The notes beneath the pieces are model-generated. The model worked only from the letters and a program-made list of their open reading frames with translations. It was not told the DNA's origin and made no database searches. A stretch of DNA of 64,000 nt from Novosphingobium kaempferiae (GTDB lineage Bacteria; Pseudomonadota; Alphaproteobacteria; Sphingomonadales; Sphingomonadaceae). The position numbers and the translations under genes are program-made. Where the stretch lies: the NCBI RefSeq assembly GCF_021227995.1, contig NZ_CP089301.1:372001-436000 (forward strand). Reading direction: 5' to 3'. Of this stretch, positions 52,619 to 61,179 are shown in pieces; position 1 is the first letter of the stretch; the number at the start of each line of letters is the position of its first letter.

Positions 52619-52987
52619 TTACGCGTTGGCGTCGGTAATGCGACGCTCGGCGATGCGGGCGCGCTTGCCGGTACGACCACGCAGGTAGTACAGCTTGGCG
52701 CGACGCACGACGCCGCGACGGACGACCGTGATCGAATCGATGTTCGGCGAGTACAGCGGGAATACGCGCTCCACGCCTTCACCGAAGCTCATCTTGCGGA
52801 CGGTGAAGTTCGAACCCATGCCACGGTTCGAACGCGCGATGCACACGCCCTCGTAAGCCTGGACGCGGGTGCGCGTGCCTTCGACGACCTTCACGCCGAC
52901 GCGGACGGTGTCGCCCGGACGGAATTCAGGGATATCCTTGCCGGCCTTGGCGATTTCCTCGGCTTCGATCTGCTGAATCAGGTTCAT
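52619..52987 (-). CDS. rplS: 50S ribosomal protein L19
   Basis: Ribosomal protein of 122 residues. [34 protein letters not shown] and [13 protein letters not shown] are diagnostic. Its start overlaps the trmD stop by 4 bp. It is the last gene of ffh-rpsP-rimM-trmD-rplS. Confidence 0.98.
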   Translation of the reverse strand: MNLIQQIEAEEIAKAGKDIPEFRPGDTVRVGVKVVEGTRTRVQAYEGVCIARSNRGMGSNFTVRKMSFGEGVERVFPLYSPNIDSITVVRRGVVRRAKLYYLRGRTGKRARIAERRITDANA

Positions 52988-53730
52988 GAACCCAAATCCT
53001 TCTTCATTCGCCGCGCGCCAGAGGCAGGCTGAACCCGAGCGTCCCTGTGACGCTCCCAGAGGTCCGGCCTGCGTGACCGTGTATCGTCCTCCGCCTGTTG
53101 TTTCCGCCAGGCGGCGATCTTCGCATGATCCCCCGATCGCAGCACTTCAGGGATCGTGCGCCCTTCCCACTCGGTGGGTCGGGTATAATGCGGGTACTCG
53201 AGAAGGCCGTCCTCGAACGATTCCTCGGTCCCGCTGGAAGGCGCGCCCATTACGCCGGGAAGCAGGCGAATGCAAGCATCGAGTACCATCAATGCGGCGC
53301 ATTCTCCGCCGGATAGGACGATGTCGCCGACCGAGACTTCCTCGACGTCGCGACCTTCGAAGATGCGCTCGTCGAAGCCCTCGAACCGGCCGCACAGGAG
53401 GATAACGCCGGGGCCTTCCGCAAGCTGGCGCACGCGCTCCTGCGAGATCGGCTTGCCGCGCGGTGTCATCGCGATCACGGGCGCGTCCGGATTGCTCGCC
53501 CGCGCATGGTCGATGGCGGCCGCAAGGATATCGACCTTGAGCACCATCCCTGCCCCGCCACCCGCAGGCGTATCATCGACCGTGCGGTGGCGATCCATCG
53601 CGAAGTCGCGGATGTGGACCGGGTCGATCGACCACTTCCCCTCGGACAGCGCCCTGCCTGCAAGGCTGACGCCGAGTGGGCCGGGAAACATCTCAGGGTA
53701 GAGCGTCAGGACGGTGGCGTTGAAGGTCAT
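52984..53730 (-). CDS. trmD: tRNA (guanine-N1)-methyltransferase
   Basis: SPOUT-family enzyme of 248 residues methylating G37. [41 protein letters not shown] and [16 protein letters not shown] are intact. The start at 53730 overlaps the rimM stop by 4 bp. The C-terminal 20 residues are basic. Confidence 0.98.
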   Translation of the reverse strand: MTFNATVLTLYPEMFPGPLGVSLAGRALSEGKWSIDPVHIRDFAMDRHRTVDDTPAGGGAGMVLKVDILAAAIDHARASNPDAPVIAMTPRGKPISQERVRQLAEGPGVILLCGRFEGFDERIFEGRDVEEVSVGDIVLSGGECAALMVLDACIRLLPGVMGAPSSGTEESFEDGLLEYPHYTRPTEWEGRTIPEVLRSGDHAKIAAWRKQQAEDDTRSRRPDLWERHRDARVQPASGARRMKKDLGS

Positions 53731-54242
53731 TCTTCGGCGAACGCTGCGTTGAGGACGATCCTCTGCTCGTTCCACTCGGGCACGGCGGACGGAATCATCG
53801 GCACCATGAAGCGGCGGCGCTTGCCGTCCTCGCCCATGGGGCGCTCGATCTCCAGCACGTCGCCCGCGCCGAAGTTCTCGACCGCGATGCAGATGCCGAG
53901 CGCTTCGCCCTCTTCGGAAACCGCAGGCAGGCCCAGAAGGTCGGCGTGGTAGTACTCGCCCTCTTCCAGCGTGGGCATCGCCGAACGCGGGACGGTGAGC
54001 ACGGTACCGCGCAGCTTCTCGGCCGCGTTACGGTCCTTCACCTCGTCGAAGCGGGCGATCGCGCCGCCCTTGCCGTCGTCCTTCAGCTTCACCAGCGTGA
54101 GCGAGGAATTGTTGAAGGCGCGGTAGCGCTTTAGCGCCACCACGCCTTCACCGAACAGCTTGAGGCGAACCTCGCCCGTCACGCCATGCGCACCGGAGAC
54201 GGCGGCGAGCGTGACGGGGCGGTCGTTCTTGCCGTCAACCAA
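53727..54242 (-). CDS. rimM: Ribosome maturation factor RimM
   Basis: Protein of 171 residues assisting 30S head assembly with S19. The RimM N-domain has [16 protein letters not shown] and the PRC-barrel C-domain has [13 protein letters not shown] and [13 protein letters not shown]. It lies 3 bp after rpsP. Confidence 0.96.
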   Translation of the reverse strand: MVDGKNDRPVTLAAVSGAHGVTGEVRLKLFGEGVVALKRYRAFNNSSLTLVKLKDDGKGGAIARFDEVKDRNAAEKLRGTVLTVPRSAMPTLEEGEYYHADLLGLPAVSEEGEALGICIAVENFGAGDVLEIERPMGEDGKRRRFMVPMIPSAVPEWNEQRIVLNAAFAEE

Positions 54243-54245
54243 GGC

Positions 54246-54704
54246 TTAGGCCTCGGTCGATTCCGAGCCAGCTTCCTCGGTCGCTTCGGCAGCCGGAGCT
54301 TCCTCGGCCGGAGCAGCAGCGGCGGCAGCAGCGGCAGCAGCAGCCTCGGCAGCGGCTTCTTCGGCTTCGCGCAGCTTGGTGGCGCGGTCTTCAGCGCGCT
54401 CCTTGGCCTTCTTGCCGGGCTCAGCCTGCTTCGGGTTGTTGGTGGCGGCGCGCTCCTTGATGCCGGCCTTGTCGAGCAGGCGGGCAACGCGGTCGGTCGG
54501 CTGGCCACCGACGCTGAGCCAGTAGCGCACGCGGTCTTCGATCAGGCGCACGCGGTTCTCGTCGTCCTTGGCGAGGATCGGGTTGTAGGTGCCGACCTGC
54601 TCCAGGTACTTGCCGTCACGCGGCGCGGTCGAGTTGGCGACGACGATCTTGTAGTACGGGCGCTTCTTGGCACCACCACGCGAGAGACGGATCGAAACGG
54701 ACAT
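54246..54704 (-). CDS. rpsP: 30S ribosomal protein S16 with long acidic tail
   Basis: The first 80 residues are a normal S16 ([43 protein letters not shown]). The remaining 70 form a Lys/Glu then Ala/Glu-rich extension not present in the roughly 80-residue S16 of E. coli. Such tails occur in several alphaproteobacteria. It lies about 37 bp after ffh. Confidence 0.97.
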   Translation of the reverse strand: MSVSIRLSRGGAKKRPYYKIVVANSTAPRDGKYLEQVGTYNPILAKDDENRVRLIEDRVRYWLSVGGQPTDRVARLLDKAGIKERAATNNPKQAEPGKKAKERAEDRATKLREAEEAAAEAAAAAAAAAAAPAEEAPAAEATEEAGSESTEA

Positions 54705-54741
54705 GAGACTTACCTTTCTATAATTCTGGAAATGCTTGAGT

Positions 54742-56196
54742 TTACTTTTTCAGGAATTTGCTGAGATCCGGGGCACCGCCGCCAAGACCGGGGAAGCCCC
54801 CGGCGGAAGGGCCGAGGCCCGCACCGCCCAATCCGGGCATCGCGGCATCGAGGCCACCCTTGCCGAACAGCGCCGCGAGGCCCTTGAGCCCGCCCATCTT
54901 CTTGATCTGCTTCATCGCCTTGGACATCTCGAGGTGCATCTTGAGCAGCTTGTTGACGTCCTGGACCTGGGTGCCCGAGCCGTTGGCGACGCGGATCTTG
55001 CGCTTGGCGTTGAGCAGCGCAGGGTTGGCGCGCTCCTTCGGCGTCATCGAGCCGATGATCGCATCCATGCGCAGCAGCACGCGGTCATCCATGCCCGACT
55101 GCTGCATCGCCGCCTTGGCCTTCTTCATGCCCGGCATCATGCCCGCGAGCGCGCCGAGGCCGCCCATGTTCTGCATCTGCTTGAGCTGCATGCGCAGGTC
55201 GTTCATGTCGAACTTGCCCTGCTCCATGCGCTTGGCGAGCGCCTCGGCCTCCTCGACCTTGACCGCTTCCGCCGCCTTCTCGACGATCGAGACGATGTCG
55301 CCCATGCCGAGGATGCGGTTGGCGACGCGGCTGGGATGGAAGACCTCGAGGGCCTCCATCTTCTCGCCGGTGCCCGCGAACTTGATCGGCTTGCCGGTGA
55401 CGGCGCGCATCGACAGCGCCGCGCCACCGCGCGCATCGCCGTCCATGCGGGTGAGCACGACGCCGGTGAGATCGACCTGGCCGGAGAACGACTGCGCGAC
55501 GTTGACCGCGTCCTGACCCGTCAGCGAGTCGACGACGAGCAGCGTCTCGCGCGGATTCGAGATGGCGGCGACCGCCTTCATCTCGTCCATGAGCTGCTGA
55601 TCGACGTGGAGGCGGCCCGCAGTATCGAGCAGCAGCACGTCCACGGCCTGAAGGCGCGCGGCCTGCATGGCGCGGGTGGCGATCTCGGTGGGCTGCTGGC
55701 CGGCGATGATCGGGAGCGTGGCGACGCTCACCTGCTCGCCTAGCACCTTGAGCTGTTCCTGCGCCGCCGGACGGTTCACGTCGAGCGAGGCCATCATCAC
55801 CTTCTTGCCCTGCTTCTCCTTGAGGAGCTTGGCGATCTTGGCGGTGCTGGTGGTCTTGCCCGAGCCCTGGAGGCCGACCATCATGATGACGATCGGCGGT
55901 ACGGCTTCGAGATCAAGGCCGGGGGTCTCTTCGCCGCCCAGCGTCTCGATCAGCGCGTCGTTGACGATCTTGACGACCTGCTGGCCCGGCGTGACCGAGC
56001 GCAGGACGTTCTGACCGACGGCCCTTTCGGTGACGGTGTCGATGAAGCGGCGCACCACAGGGAGCGCGACATCGGCCTCAAGCAGCGCGATGCGCACTTC
56101 GCGCATGGCGTCGAGGACGTCCTGCTCTTTCAGTGCGCCGCGACCGCGCAGCTTGTCGAACACACCACCGAGACGATCGGACAGGCTGTCGAACAT
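54742..56196 (-). CDS. ffh: Signal recognition particle protein Ffh
   Basis: SRP54 GTPase of 484 residues targeting inner-membrane proteins. The N domain is followed by the G domain ([42 protein letters not shown]) and a methionine-rich M domain with a Gly-rich C-terminal tail. The start at 56196 ([11 protein letters not shown]) is the family start; the in-frame extension runs into twin terminator-like hairpins. Confidence 0.97.
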   Translation of the reverse strand: MFDSLSDRLGGVFDKLRGRGALKEQDVLDAMREVRIALLEADVALPVVRRFIDTVTERAVGQNVLRSVTPGQQVVKIVNDALIETLGGEETPGLDLEAVPPIVIMMVGLQGSGKTTSTAKIAKLLKEKQGKKVMMASLDVNRPAAQEQLKVLGEQVSVATLPIIAGQQPTEIATRAMQAARLQAVDVLLLDTAGRLHVDQQLMDEMKAVAAISNPRETLLVVDSLTGQDAVNVAQSFSGQVDLTGVVLTRMDGDARGGAALSMRAVTGKPIKFAGTGEKMEALEVFHPSRVANRILGMGDIVSIVEKAAEAVKVEEAEALAKRMEQGKFDMNDLRMQLKQMQNMGGLGALAGMMPGMKKAKAAMQQSGMDDRVLLRMDAIIGSMTPKERANPALLNAKRKIRVANGSGTQVQDVNKLLKMHLEMSKAMKQIKKMGGLKGLAALFGKGGLDAAMPGLGGAGLGPSAGGFPGLGGGAPDLSKFLKK

Positions 56197-56239
56197 CAGG
56201 CCGTTCACTCCATCAAACCCGGCGCAAAACACGCCAAAA

Positions 56240-56271
56240 ACGCCGGTGGGCGAAACCTCGCTGACCGGCGT
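56240..56271 (-). terminator. Twin terminator-like hairpin, distal copy
   Basis: Outer stem ACGCCGGT / ACCGGCGT (56240-56247, 56264-56271) and inner stem GGCGA / TCGCT around AACC; on the minus strand it runs into TTTTT (56240-56236). It lies between tRNA-Ala and ffh. Confidence 0.6.
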
Positions 56272-56293
56272 GTGCATGACCTGATAGCGAAAA

Positions 56294-56325
56294 ACGCCGG
56301 TGGACGAAACCTCGTCAACCAGCGT
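56294..56325 (-). terminator. Twin terminator-like hairpin, tRNA-proximal copy
   Basis: Outer stem ACGCCGGT / ACCAGCGT (56294-56301, 56318-56325, one mismatch) and perfect inner stem GACGA / TCGTC around AACC; followed on the minus strand by TTTTT (56294-56290). It starts 34 bp after the tRNA-Ala 3' end, so it most likely ends that transcript. Confidence 0.65.
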
Positions 56326-56358
56326 GTCGCAATCATGCGAAACTTCAATGTATCGAAA

Positions 56359-56434
56359 TGGTGGAGCCTAGCGGGATCGAACCGCTGACCTCCTGCATGC
56401 CATGCAGGCGCTCTCCCAGCTGAGCTAAGGCCCC
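56359..56434 (-). tRNA. tRNA-Ala (GGC)
   Basis: Minus-strand cloverleaf. Acceptor GGGGCCT / AGGCTCC (one G-T pair), D-arm GCTC..GAGC, anticodon arm CCTGC-ATGGCAT-GCAGG with anticodon GGC, T-arm CAGCGG-TTCGATC region, A73 and encoded CCA. Confidence 0.97.
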
Positions 56435-56563
56435 AATCATTTCAGCAAGTTAGTTCTGGGAGAACCAACCCGTTTCCCTTGCTTTCCGGCGTTTCTCAGA
56501 AGCGCCTCCGCTTGGGAGGCCGCCATCTAGTGGCGCTCGAAAAAGTTGGCAAGAGGAAAATTC

Positions 56564-56593
56564 AGGGGCGTCGAATTTTTTTCCGACGCCCCT
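56564..56593 (-). terminator. Terminator of the TIGR02300-type gene
   Basis: Perfect 10 bp stem AGGGGCGTCG / CGACGCCCCT with an A-rich 10 nt loop, followed on the minus strand by GAATTTTCC. It lies 7 bp past the stop. Confidence 0.7.
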
Positions 56594-56600
56594 GCGAACA

Positions 56601-56921
56601 TCAGTTGTCGTGGTCTTCGTCGTCGTCACCGCCACCGATGCCGAGGTCGTCGTCACCGCCGAGGTCCACGTCGTTGTCCGGCGAATCGCCGTCCTCATCG
56701 ATGTCCAGATCGTCCTCGGCCAGATCGGAGTCTTCCGTCTCGACCTTTTCCTTCTTCTGGATTTCCTCATAGGGAATCGGCTGCTTGGACTTGAGCACCG
56801 GCTCGGGCGTCCATTCGTTGCCGCATTCGATGCAGGTCACCGGGTCGTCCTTGCCCAGATCGTAGAAGCGGGTGCCGCATTTCGGGCAGCCGTGCTTGGC
56901 GCCCCATTCAGGCTTGGCCAT
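56601..56921 (-). CDS. TIGR02300 (FYDLN acid domain) family protein
   Basis: A 106-residue acidic protein. The N-terminal CPKCGTRFYDLGKDDPVTC, followed by IECG, is a two-CxxC zinc-ribbon-like module; residues about 55-106 are a low-complexity Asp/Glu/Gly tail. The family is typical of alphaproteobacteria and often sits beside aroA, as here; no function is established. It is divergent from aroA across 199 bp. Confidence 0.92.
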   Translation of the reverse strand: MAKPEWGAKHGCPKCGTRFYDLGKDDPVTCIECGNEWTPEPVLKSKQPIPYEEIQKKEKVETEDSDLAEDDLDIDEDGDSPDNDVDLGGDDDLGIGGGDDDEDHDN

Positions 56922-57120
56922 GGAAAGTCCTCGTCTGGCCCGTCCCTGATGGAGCGGGCGAATAAATCCGTGTCTTGATGGGAAAGCCTGCCTACTTAAT
57001 CAAGCCCGGCAAAATCAAGCGTGCTGGCCGCATCAGGGCGCGCGCCTTGCCATAGAGGGCAGGCGCTGTCAAAAGCCGCCCCGATTTCCCAGCCCTCCCG
57101 TCCCGGAAAGAGCCGATACC

Positions 57121-58458
57121 GTGAGTCATGATACCCTGAACATGCGCCCCCGCCGCTTCCTGCCGACCGGGCCGCTGAAAGGGCGAATCCGGGTGCCGGG
57201 CGACAAGTCGATCAGCCACCGCTCGATCATGCTGGGTGCGCTGGCCGTCGGCGAGACGACGGTGACGGGCCTGCTCGAAGGCGAGGACGTGCTGTCCACC
57301 GCCGCCGCCATGCGCGCCATGGGCGCGACGGTCACGCGGACGGGCGAAGGCGCGTGGACCGTCCATGGCGTCGGCGTGGGCGCCCTTCTCCAACCCGAAG
57401 CGCCGCTCGACATGGGCAACTCGGGCACCTCGACGCGCCTGCTCATGGGCCTCGTCGCCAGCCACCCGATCACCGCGACATTCATCGGCGACGGATCGCT
57501 GTCGAAGCGCCCGATGGGCCGCGTGATCGATCCGCTCTCGACGATGGGCGCGAGCTTTGAGGCTTCCGAAGGCGGCCGCCTCCCCCTCATCCTTAAGGGC
57601 GCATCGCCCGCCGTGCCGATCCGCTATCGCCTGCCGATGGCCTCGGCGCAGGTAAAGAGCGCGATCCTGCTCGCGGGTCTCAACACGCCGGGCATCACCA
57701 CCGTGATCGAGCCCGTCCCCACCCGCGACCATTCCGAGCGCATGCTGCGTGGCTTCGGCGCCGACCTGACCGTGGAGACCGATGCCGACGGCGCGCGCGT
57801 GATCTCGATCCGGGGCGAAGCCGAATTGAAGCCGCAGACCATCGAGGTTCCGGGCGATCCTTCCTCCGCCGCCTTCTTCATCGTCGCCGCCCTGCTCATC
57901 CCGGGCAGCGAAGTGCTCATCGAGAACGTGGGCCTCAATCCCACCCGCGCAGGCATCGTCGAAGTGCTGCGCCAGATGGGCGGCTCCATCGAAGAGGTGA
58001 ACCCGCGCGAGGTCGGCGGCGAGCCGGTGGCGGACCTGCTGGTGAAGCACTCGACCCTCAAGGGCATCGAGGTCGATCCTGCCATCGTTCCCGCCATGGT
58101 GGATGAGTTCCCCGTCCTCTTCGTCGCCGCCGCGCTGGCGGATGGCGTCACCACCTGCACCGGCCTCGAGGAACTGCGCGTCAAGGAGTCCGACCGCATC
58201 TCCGTCATGGCGACCGCGCTCGCCGCCGCAGGCGCGACCGTGCGCGAGACCGAGGACGGCATGGTCATCACCGGCACCGGCGGCGACCCGCTCGTCGGTA
58301 CGAACGGCGCCATCGCCACGCACCTCGACCACCGCATCGCCATGTCGATGGCGGTCGCGGGCCTCGCCAGCCGCGCGGGCGTGGAAGTGGACGACGTGCG
58401 CCCCATCGCCACCAGTTTCCCCATGTTCGAGTCCATGTTGGAGGGCCTCGTCGCATGA
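57121..58458 (+). CDS. aroA: 3-phosphoshikimate 1-carboxyvinyltransferase (EPSP synthase)
   Basis: Shikimate-pathway enzyme of 445 residues. [47 protein letters not shown] and [10 protein letters not shown] are intact. The early Gly-rich motif and the overall sequence fit the class II type. The GTG start at 57121 is preferred because GGAAAGAG lies 8 nt upstream; an ATG at 57142 is possible. It overlaps cmk by ATGA. Confidence 0.97.
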   Translation: MSHDTLNMRPRRFLPTGPLKGRIRVPGDKSISHRSIMLGALAVGETTVTGLLEGEDVLSTAAAMRAMGATVTRTGEGAWTVHGVGVGALLQPEAPLDMGNSGTSTRLLMGLVASHPITATFIGDGSLSKRPMGRVIDPLSTMGASFEASEGGRLPLILKGASPAVPIRYRLPMASAQVKSAILLAGLNTPGITTVIEPVPTRDHSERMLRGFGADLTVETDADGARVISIRGEAELKPQTIEVPGDPSSAAFFIVAALLIPGSEVLIENVGLNPTRAGIVEVLRQMGGSIEEVNPREVGGEPVADLLVKHSTLKGIEVDPAIVPAMVDEFPVLFVAAALADGVTTCTGLEELRVKESDRISVMATALAAAGATVRETEDGMVITGTGGDPLVGTNGAIATHLDHRIAMSMAVAGLASRAGVEVDDVRPIATSFPMFESMLEGLVA

Positions 58459-59087
58459 TAATCGCCGTCGACGGACCGACCGCTTCGGGCAAGGGCACCA
58501 TCGCCAAGGCCCTCGCCGCGCATTTCCATCTGCCGCACCTTGACACCGGGCTGCTCTACCGCGCGGTGGGCCGCCAGTGCCTGCTCGACGGCGGCAATCC
58601 GGACGATCCGGCGGACGCACTGGCCGCCTGCGCCTTCGCGCCCGAACTGCTGGGCGACCCCGAACTGCGTTCCGAAGCGACCGGCGGGCTCGCCAGCCGC
58701 GTCTCGATCCACCCGGCGGTGCGCCAGGCGCTCTACGACCGGCAGCGCAACTTCGCCCTGCAGCCGGGCGGTGCAGTGCTCGACGGACGCGACATCGGCA
58801 CCGTCATCGCGCCCGAGGCACCGGCCAAGCTCTTCGTCGTCGCCTCGGTGGAAGCCCGCGCCCAGCGCCGCTTCCTCGAAATGCAGGCCCATGGCCGTGA
58901 CGTGTCGCTGGAGGATATCGCCGCCGACCTCGCCGCCCGCGACGAGCGCGACCGCAACCGCAAGGACGCCCCGCTCATCGCCGCCCCCGACGCCGTGGTG
59001 ATCGACACCTCGAAGCTCAAGCGCGAGGAAGCCATCGCCGCCGCCATCGCAGCGGTGGATGCACTGGCGCAAGCTGCCGAAGGGTAA
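58455..59087 (+). CDS. cmk: Cytidylate kinase
   Basis: P-loop nucleoside monophosphate kinase of 210 residues. [19 protein letters not shown] is the P-loop; [21 protein letters not shown] and the lid [12 protein letters not shown] follow. It phosphorylates CMP/dCMP. In most proteobacteria rpsA follows directly; here two opposite-strand genes intervene. Confidence 0.97.
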   Translation: MIIAVDGPTASGKGTIAKALAAHFHLPHLDTGLLYRAVGRQCLLDGGNPDDPADALAACAFAPELLGDPELRSEATGGLASRVSIHPAVRQALYDRQRNFALQPGGAVLDGRDIGTVIAPEAPAKLFVVASVEARAQRRFLEMQAHGRDVSLEDIAADLAARDERDRNRKDAPLIAAPDAVVIDTSKLKREEAIAAAIAAVDALAQAAEG

Positions 59088-59097
59088 GAGCGGCCGT

Positions 59098-59598
59098 TCA
59101 CTCAGCCGCCAGTCGCTCCTCGATCTTGCGGCGCAGTTCCAGCCGCCTGCCGAAGTGGAACACCGCCTCGGCCAGCACGAACAGCGGACCGATGATAAGG
59201 CCGCGCAGGTCGTCGAGGAAAGCGGGCTTGCGCCCTTCCCAGACGTGGCCGAGGAACTGGAACAGCCAGCCGACCACGAACAGGCCCAGCCCCCAGCCGA
59301 GCCACAGCGCCGCCTCCTGTTCCGCGATCTTGCCGCCGATCACCGCCCCTGCCGCCAGCAGCACCGCCATGCCGCAGGCCAGCCTGCGGTCGAGCGTGAA
59401 GTAGAAGCAGCACACCGCGACGATGGCGAAGTCCACCGGGCTCAGCTGCACGCCCAGTATCGCGAACTGAGGGCGCGAGAGCAGCACCTCCACGCCCAGC
59501 ACGATCAGCGGTATTCCGACCATGTGCGTGGCGACGTTGCGGCGGTCCCGGTGATAGGCCGCATATTGCGCCAGATGGCGCACGAGTCCTTCGGACAT
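59098..59598 (-). CDS. Mpo1/DUF962 family membrane protein
   Basis: Protein of 166 residues with about four membrane helices. HLAQYAAYHRDRRNVATHMVG near the N-terminus, FQFLGHVWEGRKPA, and the LLIGPLF-like IIGPLFVLAEAVF match the Mpo1 (YGL010w) family, whose yeast member is an Fe-dependent 2-hydroxy fatty acid dioxygenase; the histidines are its metal ligands. The start at 59598 follows GGGAGAA; an ATG at 59619 would add seven residues. In a sphingolipid-making lineage such a role is plausible but untested. Its upstream region carries two repeat arrays. Confidence 0.82.
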   Translation of the reverse strand: MSEGLVRHLAQYAAYHRDRRNVATHMVGIPLIVLGVEVLLSRPQFAILGVQLSPVDFAIVAVCCFYFTLDRRLACGMAVLLAAGAVIGGKIAEQEAALWLGWGLGLFVVGWLFQFLGHVWEGRKPAFLDDLRGLIIGPLFVLAEAVFHFGRRLELRRKIEERLAAE

Positions 59599-59671
59599 CT
59601 CTTGTTCTCCCGCCGCCATGATAGCGCCCTGCGGGAATTGGGCCAGAGCCGTTTCGCGATGAGGAGACACC

Positions 59672-59702
59672 GCGTTTACACGGTTTACACGGTTTACACG
59701 GT
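59672..59702. repeat. Tandem 9 bp repeat GTTTACACG x3
   Basis: Three head-to-tail copies of GTTTACACG, read as GTGTAAAC on the minus strand, upstream of the Mpo1-like gene. Perfect copies; the spacing is 9 bp. Confidence 0.7.
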
Positions 59703-59715
59703 CCAGAAGGGAAAG

Positions 59716-59780
59716 GTGTCGCCTTGGGCCGGACAGTGTCGCCTTGCAGAGGGCAGGTGTCGCCTTGCGGTGTAACCTTG
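59716..59780. repeat. Spaced 11 bp repeat GTGTCGCCTTG, three exact copies and one variant
   Basis: Copies at 59716-59726, 59736-59746 and 59757-59767, with the variant GTGTAACCTTG at 59770-59780. The first three start 20 and 21 bp apart, two helical turns, which places them on one DNA face. Confidence 0.75.
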
Positions 59781-59853
59781 CGAGGCAGATGGCGGTCGGA
59801 CGGGACATGGCGCGCAGTCTATCGAACGGGCAGGCGTGTAGGAAAGCGTCCCC

Positions 59854-60795
59854 CTACATCGACGATCGGCGCACGTTCCTGGCGATCTCCCGCAGGTGCG
59901 GCGCCCACGTCCCGCAGCACCCGCCGAAGACGTCCATGTGCGGATAGCGCTGGGCCAGCACGCCGATGCGATGGCCGAGGTCGACGGGATCGCCATCTTC
60001 GATATGTCCGAGCTGGCAGAGATCGATCTTGTCCTTCGCGCTCGCATTCGGCCGCACGCTCCGGATGCGCTCGATCCAGCTTCCCGGCTCCAGCGCGGGC
60101 TCGAACTCGATCGGGTGCGAACAGTTGATGCCGTAGAAGTCCGGCCTGTCGTCCCCGGTCTGGGCGTCCACCGCCTCGATGGCTTCCCGCAGGCTGGGCC
60201 CCGACTTCAGGCGGTGATTGCTGTCGAGCGTGAACGAGATCGTGAGCGGCAGGCCGATCCGCGCAGCCGCCCGCGCGACGCCGACCGCTTCGGGGACGTT
60301 GTTGAATGTCGCCGCCCAGGAGAAATCGACGTTCGCACGCTTGTGAACCCCAAGCTGGAAAGCGTGATAGTCTTCGGCCTCATTCGCGGTGATCGTGCGG
60401 TTCAGTTCGTAGGCGTCCCCTCTCGGACCGACCTGTCCGCCGATGAGGACTTGCACGCCCTGCTCCCGATAGGGCCGGGCCACGTCGCGGAGAAAGGCGA
60501 TCGACCGTTCGATCGCATCCGCCAGCCCTTCGCGCGAATAGCCGAGTTTCTCGCCCCAGTCGGAACTGCCGCGATAATCGAGGCCGGTGATCATCGCGAC
60601 GAAGCCGTGTTCGGCGGCGACATCGAGCACGCGACTGTACATCGCCTTCAAATCGGCCATCGCAGCGGGATTTTCCAACAGCGGGTACATGGCGAACTCG
60701 GGCAGGTCATGCCCGTGACGGTACTGGATCTCCGTCTCCTGGCCGCCTTCCGTCAGATAGAATATTCCCTCGCGCTGCGGTGCAAATCCAGCCAT
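59854..60795 (-). CDS. Homocysteine S-methyltransferase family protein
   Basis: Zinc-dependent TIM-barrel methyltransferase of 313 residues. LTEGGQETEIQYRHG starts the barrel; the zinc cysteines are in GINCSHP and VFGGCCGTWAPHLREIA. This is the MmuM/BhmT-like domain without cobalamin modules, so it probably moves a methyl group from S-methylmethionine or a betaine to homocysteine; the donor is not known. It is divergent from rpsA and upstream of the Mpo1-like gene. Confidence 0.88.
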   Translation of the reverse strand: MAGFAPQREGIFYLTEGGQETEIQYRHGHDLPEFAMYPLLENPAAMADLKAMYSRVLDVAAEHGFVAMITGLDYRGSSDWGEKLGYSREGLADAIERSIAFLRDVARPYREQGVQVLIGGQVGPRGDAYELNRTITANEAEDYHAFQLGVHKRANVDFSWAATFNNVPEAVGVARAAARIGLPLTISFTLDSNHRLKSGPSLREAIEAVDAQTGDDRPDFYGINCSHPIEFEPALEPGSWIERIRSVRPNASAKDKIDLCQLGHIEDGDPVDLGHRIGVLAQRYPHMDVFGGCCGTWAPHLREIARNVRRSSM

Positions 60796-61179
60796 CGCGT
60801 ATTCCCCTCACATTCGAATACCCGCTTATGCCGTCAGGGACTCGATCCGGGACATTACCGCATCCGTCGGCGCTTCCAAAGCCGGACTCAGGCCGCCGCG
60901 CGAAGGGTGACGGCACCGAAATCGACCCGCGTCCGACCTCTCCACCCGCTGATGAAGCACGCCGCCCCGCCCCGCCAATTCCCTTGCATTTCCGGCCCCC
61001 CACGCGTAAGTGCCGCCGGTCCGAAAAGGCTCCGGCCTCGACGGGCGCCGCGACCGGCATCCGGCCGCCGCGGCAGTTCGGCCCTTTTGGCCCGCTTTTC
61101 CGCATGGTGCGGACGAGGCGGAGAAAGACCGGCGGACCCAACCGCCAGGCCGGAAAAATCGAACGAAGGATATGTGTTG
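60796..61179. other. Intergenic region between the methyltransferase gene and rpsA
   Basis: 384 bp without a credible gene; long frames through it are GC-driven. It holds the rpsA promoter (60984-61012) and a leader of about 160 nt in which no known element was recognised. Confidence 0.5.
60984..61012 (+). promoter_or_regulatory. Candidate rpsA promoter
   Basis: TTGCAT (60984-60989), a 17 bp spacer beginning TTCCGGCC and TAAGTG (61007-61012). Very similar to the rpmE promoter at 32447-32475. Confidence 0.5.

Noticed and set aside
59668..59790. Possible CRISPR array
   Set aside because: Repeat units are only 9-11 bp, spacers are about 10 bp and there are no cas genes; it looks like a binding-site array.
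59896..61179. Long N-terminal extension of the rpsA frame
   Set aside because: It crosses a promoter, runs antisense to the homocysteine methyltransferase-like gene, and S1 starts normally at 61180 with a good ribosome site.
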